In this document: piece by piece, positions 9,011 to 14,942 of the stretch
How positions within the stretch are numbered: the stretch's first letter is position 1
Layout of the letters: every line of letters begins with the position of its first letter
DNA from: UBA2943 sp946534895
GTDB taxonomy: Bacteria; Bacillota; Clostridia; Christensenellales; Aristaeellaceae
NCBI GenBank assembly: GCA_946534895.1
Contig: CAMNDE010000030.1
Coordinates: forward strand, 1 to 38,099
Direction: 5' to 3'
Length of the DNA: 38,099 bases
The notes under the pieces: model-generated
Database searches by the model: none
Told to the model about the DNA's origin: nothing
Seen by the model: the letters and a program-made list of their open reading frames with translations, nothing else
Program-made: the position numbers and the translations under genes

Positions 9011-10027
9011 TTACAGATCCCCCTTCCGGAACAGTGTGTAAAATGCATACATGGTGCAGGCAACCACGAGTCCCACTGCAATGTTGAGATAGGGAATCAG
9101 GCCTGCTGAGAAAAGCATGCCGGGGGTGCCCGGCGTGATAATGGAAGGCAGGTGATTGGCGCCTGTGAAGAAGGAGTAGGCCTTGGAGAGACAGTAGAAG
9201 GACAGGGCACATACACTGACGCAGCGGAATGTGCGGATGGTGAAGAAACGCTCAGCCCTGGCAAAGCCGAAGGCATTGAGATAGAGAATCATTCCGGCAC
9301 CGATCACGGCGCCGCCGGAAAAGCCGCCGCCGGGTGACAGGTGTCCGTTCATAATGACATAGATGCCGAAAACCATGATCATGGGTACCAGCAGGCGGGC
9401 TATGGTCTGAAGGATCAGATCACTCCGGGGTTCATACATGCGGTCATCGGCTTCCAGCTCCAGACGCCGTCTGGGGTCGGGATCGCCTGTGGAAGGCATG
9501 CGGAGCAGGAAAAGCACCGTGCAGACAGCGGTGAAAAGCACGTTGCTTTCGCCGAGCGTGTCGAATGCGCGGTAATCCAGAATCATGCCTGCCACGATGT
9601 TTACGGCGCCTGTCTCCTCAAGTCCGTCCTCGATATACCGGCGGCTGACTTCGTTGTGCGCAGGATTGCCTTCGCTTCCGAACGCGGGGAGGCGGGTGGT
9701 GGTCAGCAGAAGAACGGCAATGATGGTGAGACACAGCAGTACGGCGAGCACGTTATAGGTGCGGCGCGCAGTGACGGAAAGATTGTGATCTCCCCAGGTG
9801 CGTGCGTTCTGGTATACGTCTGCGGACGAAATGAGATGTTCGGCACGCTGGGCCTGCGCTTCTTCCATGTCGCGGGCCTGTCTGGCTTCAAGGCTGGTGG
9901 ACACATCCTGATCCAGGTCTTCCTCGGAAGCGATCAGGCTGTCATCCAGAGGAGAAACGCCGTGCTCGCTCCAGTCAAGAAGCCGCGTCAGCAGGGAACG
10001 TTCAGGTCCCTTTCCGGTGTTTGTCAC
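9011..10027 (-). CDS. Fused MbhE-like (MrpA C-terminal) and MrpB subunit with hydrophilic N-terminal extension
   Basis: The 338-residue product joins two modules normally separate in Mbh complexes. Residues 1-90 are hydrophilic and charged and unlike any Mrp subunit I know. Residues 93-178 match MbhE, the MrpA C-terminal piece (NIVAGMILDYRAFDTLGES). Residues 200-338 are MrpB, with the motif NGHLSPGGGFSGGAVIGAG. I choose a GTG start at 10027 because AAGGAGG sits nine bases upstream; the ATG at 10066 would add 13 residues but has no good ribosome site. The gene overlaps mbhD by 26 bases. It provides part of the membrane arm linking antiporter subunits. Confidence 0.85.
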   Translation of the reverse strand: MTNTGKGPERSLLTRLLDWSEHGVSPLDDSLIASEEDLDQDVSTSLEARQARDMEEAQAQRAEHLISSADVYQNARTWGDHNLSVTARRTYNVLAVLLCLTIIAVLLLTTTRLPAFGSEGNPAHNEVSRRYIEDGLEETGAVNIVAGMILDYRAFDTLGESNVLFTAVCTVLFLLRMPSTGDPDPRRRLELEADDRMYEPRSDLILQTIARLLVPMIMVFGIYVIMNGHLSPGGGFSGGAVIGAGMILYLNAFGFARAERFFTIRTFRCVSVCALSFYCLSKAYSFFTGANHLPSIITPGTPGMLFSAGLIPYLNIAVGLVVACTMYAFYTLFRKGDL

Positions 10028-10289
10028 GGCGGTCTGCCTCCTTTCCGGCCGTTCTGTCAACGGCATGGATCTTCTTCAGCGTCGCAAAAAGCAGGAGGCT
10101 GTCAATGCCGGCACCGACGGCGGCTTCCGTAATGCTCAGGTCCGGGGATTCCAGCAGAATCCAGATAATGCTCATGGCGAGACTCTGCCCCATGAACACT
10201 ACGGCACAGGTGAGCAGGTCGCGGGTAAAGGCAACGGCAAGGGCACAGCCGATGACAAACACCAGGAGAAGAATGCTCAGAATCTGCAT
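10002..10289 (-). CDS. MbhD-like subunit (DUF4040, MrpA C-terminal part)
   Basis: A 95-residue protein with three membrane helices matching the DUF4040/MbhD piece of MrpA. The conserved stretch is LLESPDLSITEAAVGAGIDS, equivalent to the APDVALTEAAVGAG motif containing functional acidic residues. I start at MQILSILLLVF (ATG at 10289, one base after the mrpG stop, with AGGGAG upstream) rather than eight codons earlier. In true Mrp systems this segment is part of MrpA; here it is a separate gene, as in archaeal Mbh and related complexes. The C-terminal 20 residues are charged and overlap the coding start of the next gene. Confidence 0.87.
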   Translation of the reverse strand: MQILSILLLVFVIGCALAVAFTRDLLTCAVVFMGQSLAMSIIWILLESPDLSITEAAVGAGIDSLLLFATLKKIHAVDRTAGKEADRRDKHRKGT

Positions 10290-10290
10290 G

Positions 10291-10641
10291 TCACGACTCC
10301 CTCTCTTTCTCAATCTGCACAGGGTCCTGCACCGTCATTTCCTGGTCAAGATGATCATTGACCGTCATTTCCAGACGCCCGATCAGATGTGAGGAAACGG
10401 GTGAGGTAAGCCAGAGGAAAAGAACCACGATCACCATTTTCAGGGAAACGACCTGGAACCCCCTGGCCACTACAAGCCCGGCAATCATGAAAAGGATGCC
10501 CAGGGTGTCAATCAGGGCGGCGGCATGCACGCGGTTCAGGGCATACCGGAAACGGAAGACACCGAAGACAGCGGATACGATCATGAACATGCCTGCCAGG
10601 GTCAGGACAGCGGAAATGCCGAAACGGATCCATTCATTCAT
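10291..10641 (-). CDS. mrpG: Na+/H+ antiporter subunit MrpG
   Basis: A 116-residue protein with three hydrophobic helices. It contains FGVFRFRYALNRVHAAALID and LTSPVSSHLIGR, corresponding to the LPDVYTRMHAATKADT and TAPVAAHMIGRAA signatures of MrpG/MnhG. The ATG overlaps the mrpF stop (ATGA) and follows GGAGGAAAAGCA. The hydrophilic tail (about 25 residues) is longer than usual and acidic. MrpG is required for assembly of Mrp complexes; its own transport role is not established. Confidence 0.92.
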   Translation of the reverse strand: MNEWIRFGISAVLTLAGMFMIVSAVFGVFRFRYALNRVHAAALIDTLGILFMIAGLVVARGFQVVSLKMVIVVLFLWLTSPVSSHLIGRLEMTVNDHLDQEMTVQDPVQIEKERES

Positions 10642-10991
10642 TGCTTTTCCTCCTTTTCCGGATGGGTTTCATGATAATGCTTTTCTCTCCAGGATCCCAT
10701 ATAGACCCGGGTCAGGAGAATCACGGCCAGGAAGGAGAGCATGGTATAGATCATGGCGATATCCACCAGGGAATCTTCCTGCATGAGAAAGGCGAGCACG
10801 CAGATGATGATCACAACAAGCGTGCCCATCATATTGACAGTGACGATGCGGTCTGAGGTCCGGGGCCCCAGGATGGCCCGCAGCAGACAGAGAAGAAGAC
10901 AGATGCCCAGGATGACCAGCACGACATTATACATGCCGGAAAAAGCACGGGCTGCGGCACTGGCCCCTTCCACAGCAATGCGGTCGTTCAT
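10638..10991 (-). CDS. mrpF: Na+/H+ antiporter subunit MrpF
   Basis: A 117-residue protein with three membrane spans matching MrpF/MnhF. RAILGPRTSDRIVTVNMMGT is the family signature (GPTxxDRVxAxDxxG), followed by FLMQEDSLVDIAMIYTMLSF, equivalent to the conserved DVALVLALLAF region. The start overlaps the mrpE stop as ATGA behind GGAGGACACAA. The product forms part of the membrane-embedded small-subunit module with MrpE and MrpG. Confidence 0.92.
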   Translation of the reverse strand: MNDRIAVEGASAAARAFSGMYNVVLVILGICLLLCLLRAILGPRTSDRIVTVNMMGTLVVIIICVLAFLMQEDSLVDIAMIYTMLSFLAVILLTRVYMGSWREKHYHETHPEKEEKQ

Positions 10992-11455
10992 TTGTGTCCT
11001 CCTTCCAGCCGGGCAAGCCGGTGTTCCATGGCAGAATCTTCCAGACCCTCGGCAAAGGTGCGGTCAAGACAGTGGACCACATACAGATCGCCCTGATGAT
11101 GCACCGTGATGGTGCCGGGGGTCAGGGTGATGGAATTGGCCAGCATGACCTTCGCTTCATCCGTGCGCAGCCGTGCATGAAAAAGACGGAGCTGGGGCTC
11201 CGGCCTTTTTTTCCATGACCAGATCAGACGGACGGTGGCCATGGACGAGAGGAAAATCTGACAGACAAGGAACAGGATATAGGCGGTCAGACGTGGAAGA
11301 CGGCAGAGAATGCTGAGTTCGCGCTTCGGGGAATAATCCAGGAAAGCACAGATAAAAGCGTAAACCAGCGCGGATATGACTGCGCCGGTGATGCCGATTT
11401 CAAGGGTCAGACGCCCGCAAAGCAGCACCCAGAAACCCCATAATAGGAAGAACAT
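10988..11455 (-). CDS. mrpE: Na+/H+ antiporter subunit MrpE
   Basis: First gene of the ten-gene antiporter operon. The 155-residue product begins MFFLLWGFWVLLCGRLTLE, has hydrophobic helices followed by a soluble C-terminal domain, and carries MLANSITLTPGTITVHHQGDLYVVHCLD, which matches the ANSITLTPGTLTVDV-LYVHAL signature of MrpE. I place the start at 11455 (GGAGGGATTCC upstream); the open frame continues 83 codons further, but that part contains the promoter and no family sequence. The length fits the usual 150-165 residues. Confidence 0.92.
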   Translation of the reverse strand: MFFLLWGFWVLLCGRLTLEIGITGAVISALVYAFICAFLDYSPKRELSILCRLPRLTAYILFLVCQIFLSSMATVRLIWSWKKRPEPQLRLFHARLRTDEAKVMLANSITLTPGTITVHHQGDLYVVHCLDRTFAEGLEDSAMEHRLARLEGGHK

Positions 11456-11486
11456 GGAATCCCTCCAGCGGTTATTGATGAAATAG

Positions 11487-11511
11487 CCGTTTTTCAGCAG
11501 GTGAAAAACGG
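11487..11511 (-). promoter_or_regulatory. 5'-terminal stem-loop of the antiporter transcript
   Basis: A perfect 10-bp inverted repeat, CCGTTTTTCA and TGAAAAACGG, around a five-base loop. It lies just downstream of the -10 element at 11516-11521, so with a start site near 11509 it would form the very 5' end of the mRNA. There is no U-tract and it lies 30 bases before the ribosome site of mrpE, so it looks like an mRNA-stabilising 5' hairpin or protein-binding site rather than a terminator. Confidence 0.5.
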
Positions 11512-11515
11512 TTTT

Positions 11516-11544
11516 ATTGTATGTCACTGTCATGCTTTCGTCAA
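11516..11544 (-). promoter_or_regulatory. Promoter of the Mrp/Mbh-like operon
   Basis: On the minus strand TTGACG (11544-11539) is followed by a 17-base spacer and TACAAT (11521-11516). Both hexamers match the vegetative sigma consensus at five of six positions. It sits 60 bases upstream of the mrpE start and is divergent from the rhaM promoter. Confidence 0.7.
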
Positions 11545-11606
11545 ACCACTGCACAGCAAATGAGAAAATTCTTTGCGGGAATTTGTCAGGATTTCCGGCG
11601 GGGATT

Positions 11607-11635
11607 TCGACAATCGCAGTCAGTTCTGATATAAT
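11607..11635 (+). promoter_or_regulatory. Promoter of the rhaM-dnaD-dnaC group
   Basis: TCGACA at 11607-11612, a 17-base spacer and a perfect TATAAT at 11630-11635. The predicted start near 11642 leaves a 65-base leader containing a small CGGCA/TGCCG hairpin at 11640-11654. Confidence 0.65.
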
Positions 11636-11706
11636 CTTTCGGCAGGAATTGCCGCAGGCCGGACAGGCACTGGGGCGGATATCATGATCAATGGAGGCAG
11701 GCATAT

Positions 11707-12024
11707 ATGGAACGCTTTGCGTGGATGGGCCGCATCAAGCCCGGGAAAACAGAGGAATACAAGCGCCGTCATGATGAAATCTGGCCTGAGATGAAGGAAC
11801 TTCTCAAGGCTGCGGGCATAAAGAACTATACCATCTGGTCGGATGGATCTGTTCTTTTCGGATATTATGAATGTGAGAAAGGCATCGAGTTTGCGGAAAA
11901 GACCCAGGCGGGCAGCCCGGTGGTTGACCGCTGGAATGCGTACATGGAAGACGTGCTGGAACTGGAGATGGATCCGGTAACCGGTGCCCAGCCCAAGCTC
12001 AGGCAGATGTTTTTTCTGGAATAA
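11707..12024 (+). CDS. rhaM: L-rhamnose mutarotase family protein
   Basis: The 105-residue product matches RhaM (DUF718), which interconverts alpha and beta anomers of L-rhamnose. It keeps the family pattern EEYKRRHDEIWPEM with Tyr18 and His22 as in the E. coli enzyme, YTIWSDGSVLFGYYECE, and a C-terminal LRQMFFLE equivalent to LQEVFYLP. GGAGG stands nine bases before the ATG. No rhamnose isomerase, kinase, aldolase or regulator is near; instead the gene lies 39 bases upstream of dnaD. It may act on another sugar or simply share a promoter. The family call is strong, the substrate is not proven. Confidence 0.88.
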   Translation: MERFAWMGRIKPGKTEEYKRRHDEIWPEMKELLKAAGIKNYTIWSDGSVLFGYYECEKGIEFAEKTQAGSPVVDRWNAYMEDVLELEMDPVTGAQPKLRQMFFLE

Positions 12025-12063
12025 GTCCTGCGGGAAGAAGATTGCGGAGGGCAGTGCACGGGA

Positions 12064-13593
12064 ATGTTTTCCTTTAATGAAAAGTATACGATGTTTGGGA
12101 CCACTCCGGTGGAAAACCAGTTTCTTCTGGAATACATGCCCGCATCTTCGGGTGAGCAGCTGAAGGTATATCTGTACGGCCTTCTTGCATGCCACAATCC
12201 TCAGGACGGCATGGGGATGGAGCAGATGAAGCATGACCTCGACATGTCCGAGGAAGAAATCCTGAAAGCCTATCGGCACTGGGAACGGCTCGGGCTTGTG
12301 GAGAGAATCGGGGACCATCCCCCGCAGTTCCGTTATGTCCATGTAAACCAGATGGTCTTCATGGGAGAAGCGCGTGACCGTGATTTCGCCTATGAACAGT
12401 TTACGGAGTCGGTATATGCCCTGTTCGGCAATGATTACCGGCTGCACGGGCAGACACTGGTCAGGTATTATGAGTGGGTAGAGGAACTGGGACTGCCGCA
12501 GGAGGTTGTGCTGATGCTGATCAAGCACATGATCAGCACGCGGGGCAAGAACTTCAGCTTCACTGCGGCAGACCGTCTGGCCGGGGAACTGAGCCGGATG
12601 AACGTGAAAACCATTGATGACGCCGAGGCGGCCCTGAGCCTGAATACCGGGATCCTTCAGGGCGCCAGACAGGTGCTCAGGCGCTTCAGCATTCACCGGG
12701 AGCCGACAGAAGATGAGATGGAGCTTTACAGGAAATGGCTTGTGGAGTGGGGCTATACCAGTGATTCGATCCTGGAGGCCTGCAAGGAGACCACGGCAGC
12801 TTCTTCTCCCAGCTTCAAGTATCTTGACGGCATCCTGCGCTCGCAGAAACGGCTGAGCGGGGATGTGTCCTCGGCACAGAAAGTGCGCCGGGACAAGCAG
12901 GAGCGGCAGGACAAGGAAGCGCTTCTCAGGGAGGTCAGCCGGATTCTTGGAGCACATTCCATCAATATCAATGATGGTACCATAGCGGTGCTGGAAACCA
13001 TGCAGGCCATGTACCCGGACGATGTCATCCTGCTTGCGGCGCGTGAGTGCGCGCCGAAGCGGGATGCCAAGCTGGAAGACGTCATGTCCCTGCTGGAAAG
13101 CTGGAATAAACGCGGGCTCGGGAACCGGACGGAGATTGAGGAATATATCCGGAGATTCCGTACGGAGACGGCTCTGCTGGGCAGGCTGTCCGAAGTCTGG
13201 GGCACCAAAAAGCGCAACGGGGAATCCCAGAGAATCATGGTGCGCAGATGGCTGGAGACCTATCAGATGAGTGAGGAAATGATTCTTCACTGTGCTGTGT
13301 ATGCCCGGGAAGCGGGAAGCCCGCTGGGCTATCTTGACAAGATCCTGGCGGATTTCCATGAGCGCGGGATCCAGGATATTCAATCTGCCGATGCGGCAAG
13401 AGCCGCTTATGCGCAGGGAACATCCCAGGCACCGCAGGGCCGCGCCGGCGGCGTCAAGCAGGTGCAGGAGCAGCAGTATGAGCAGAGAGAGAACCTGGAA
13501 AACCGGTCTGATACGATTCCTGAGTGGTTCCGGGAACACAGAGAGGAGCTGACGGGCAGTGCGAAAGGAAATACTGCGGGAACTGCAGAATGA
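12064..13593 (+). CDS. dnaD: DnaD-domain replication initiation protein
   Basis: A 509-residue protein resembling the DnaD/DnaB primosome family of Firmicutes. The N-terminal part (residues 30-100) looks like a winged helix, with the segment SEEEILKAYRHWERLGLV. Two or more DnaB_2-like helical modules follow, each with the characteristic aromatic pattern: ELYRKWLVEWGYTSDSILEA then SFKYLDGILRSQ, and VRRWLETYQMSEEMILHCA then PLGYLDKILADFHERGI. The C-terminal 70 residues are Gln/Glu/Arg-rich and probably disordered. It is longer than B. subtilis DnaD (about 230), consistent with the duplicated DnaD-like domains seen in other clostridia. The next gene, the putative helicase loader, overlaps it by 35 bases, which supports a shared role in loading DnaB helicase. 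Confidence 0.85.
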   Translation: MFSFNEKYTMFGTTPVENQFLLEYMPASSGEQLKVYLYGLLACHNPQDGMGMEQMKHDLDMSEEEILKAYRHWERLGLVERIGDHPPQFRYVHVNQMVFMGEARDRDFAYEQFTESVYALFGNDYRLHGQTLVRYYEWVEELGLPQEVVLMLIKHMISTRGKNFSFTAADRLAGELSRMNVKTIDDAEAALSLNTGILQGARQVLRRFSIHREPTEDEMELYRKWLVEWGYTSDSILEACKETTAASSPSFKYLDGILRSQKRLSGDVSSAQKVRRDKQERQDKEALLREVSRILGAHSININDGTIAVLETMQAMYPDDVILLAARECAPKRDAKLEDVMSLLESWNKRGLGNRTEIEEYIRRFRTETALLGRLSEVWGTKKRNGESQRIMVRRWLETYQMSEEMILHCAVYAREAGSPLGYLDKILADFHERGIQDIQSADAARAAYAQGTSQAPQGRAGGVKQVQEQQYEQRENLENRSDTIPEWFREHREELTGSAKGNTAGTAE

Positions 13594-14524
13594 GTATGCC
13601 CGGCAGCGGGAAGAGGATGACCGGATTTTCTTTGAGCATCAGGAAAAGGCCATTGCGGAATGCCCTGAAATCGGCCGGCTGATCGATGAACGCCAGAATC
13701 TGATCTTCTCTGCCCTCCGGGGTATGGTCCGCGGTGAGAAGGCCGAGCTTGTGCCGGAAAGCATGGAACGGATTCAGAAAGCAATCAGTTCAAGGCTGAA
13801 GGAAAACGGGTTTCCTGAGAATTACCTGGAACCGGTTTACCGCTGTCCGATCTGCAAGGATACGGGGTATGTGGGTGAACCGATCCGGGAAATGTGTACG
13901 TGCATGCAGCGCGAACTGAACCGGAGACTGTACAGCCAGGTGGAACTGGGCAACACGGAGGAGCAGTCCTTTGAGACATTCGATCTGATGCGCTTTCCGG
14001 ACACCCAGATTCCGGATCTCGGATGCAGCCAGCGGCAGATGATGGATGTGCTCCGGAGACTGACAAGGGAATGGTCCGAGAATTGGCCGGATGTTCCGCA
14101 TCCCGGCGGGGTCCTGTTTTCGGGCGCTTCGGGGCTCGGGAAAACCTTTCTGATGCATGCCATGGCCAGAGTGCTTCTGCAGCGGGGATTCAATGTGCTG
14201 ATTCTCAGCGCGTACCGGGCCCAGGAAATCATGCGTCAGGCATATATGAAAGGTGAGGATGAATCCCTCTCCATGCTTATGGATGCGGATATTCTCTGCC
14301 TGGATGATCTGGGCAGCGAGCCGCTCATGCAGAATATCACCATCACGCAGCTGTTCAACCTGCTCAATGAGCGTCTGATCCGCGGGAAGGGGTTTATCAT
14401 TTCCACCAATCTGTCTCCGCGGGATCTGCGGGACAAGTATACGGAAAGAATCACGTCCCGTCTTCTGGATAAAACCCGCGTGGAAGTCTTTGAAATGCGG
14501 GGACAGGATATCCGGAGAATGTAG
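13559..14524 (+). CDS. DnaC/DnaI-like helicase loader ATPase
   Basis: A 321-residue AAA+ ATPase of the DnaC/DnaI/IstB group, predicted to load the replicative helicase. An N-terminal region with a four-cysteine cluster (Cys96, Cys99, Cys113, Cys115 in CPIC..CTC) resembles the zinc site of DnaI. Walker A GASGLGKT is at residues 189-196, Walker B ILCLDDLG at 245-252, sensor-1 ISTNL at 281-285, and an arginine-rich RITSRLL near 297. The start is GTG at 13559, inside the 3' end of dnaD, with GAGGAG upstream; a later ATG would remove the coiled N-terminus. Overlap with dnaD argues for coupled translation and direct partnership. Confidence 0.87.
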   Translation: MRKEILRELQNEYARQREEDDRIFFEHQEKAIAECPEIGRLIDERQNLIFSALRGMVRGEKAELVPESMERIQKAISSRLKENGFPENYLEPVYRCPICKDTGYVGEPIREMCTCMQRELNRRLYSQVELGNTEEQSFETFDLMRFPDTQIPDLGCSQRQMMDVLRRLTREWSENWPDVPHPGGVLFSGASGLGKTFLMHAMARVLLQRGFNVLILSAYRAQEIMRQAYMKGEDESLSMLMDADILCLDDLGSEPLMQNITITQLFNLLNERLIRGKGFIISTNLSPRDLRDKYTERITSRLLDKTRVEVFEMRGQDIRRM

Positions 14525-14536
14525 TGAGGAGCGAAC

Positions 14537-14890
14537 ATGGGTATTCAGATTTATATCAGCAAAAAGAATTTTGATGTTCAGAAAGCCCAGCGTTTCTTCA
14601 AGGAACGCAGAATCAAGGTGCAGGAAGTGGACCTGAAAAAGCATGTGCCGGGTGACCGGGAACTGCAGGTCATGGCCGGTGCCAGCGGGATTCGCTCCCT
14701 GCTGGACCTGGATGACAAAAAGGTTCAGGAGCACAGTGCCGCGCACAATTCGGATCCGGGCTATATTCAGGAAGCGGTGAAAGAACAGCCGTGGCTGCTG
14801 AAATCCCCGATTGTACGGTGCGGAAACCGGGTCACGGTGGGGTACTGCCCGGATGTCTGGGAAACATGGATCCGTGAGGGAAAAGCTTAA
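14537..14890 (+). CDS. ArsC/Spx-fold protein lacking the catalytic cysteine
   Basis: A 117-residue protein with the ArsC/Spx thioredoxin-like fold: IQIYISKKNFDVQKAQRFF at the N-terminus, RIKVQEVDLKKH, a SGIRSLLDLDDKK region, and LLKSPIVRCGNRVTVGYCPD, which matches the LIKRPIV..G..LVGF signature near the C-terminus. The cysteine that arsenate reductases and Spx carry at about residue 10-12 is absent (K9-K10-N11). It is therefore unlikely to reduce arsenate and more likely a binding or regulatory relative. It follows the helicase loader by 12 bases behind GTGAGGAGCGAAC and ends just before a bidirectional terminator. Confidence 0.82.
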   Translation: MGIQIYISKKNFDVQKAQRFFKERRIKVQEVDLKKHVPGDRELQVMAGASGIRSLLDLDDKKVQEHSAAHNSDPGYIQEAVKEQPWLLKSPIVRCGNRVTVGYCPDVWETWIREGKA

Positions 14891-14897
14891 GCAAAGT

Positions 14898-14942
14898 AAA
14901 AAGGTTCCGGATGCGGCGTGAGCCGCAGTCCGGAACCTTTTT
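14898..14942. terminator. Bidirectional intrinsic terminator
   Basis: A nine-base-pair outer stem (14903-14911 with 14929-14937), a small internal loop, a five-base-pair inner stem and a GTGA loop, flanked by AAAAA on the left and TTTTT on the right. It can stop transcription from the dnaD group and from the convergent transglutaminase operon. Confidence 0.9.

Noticed and set aside
11620..13539. 639-codon open frame on the minus strand opposite rhaM and dnaD
   Set aside because: It is antisense to two recognised genes, is rich in His, Pro, Arg and Leu without domains or a ribosome site, and arises from codon bias of the real genes.
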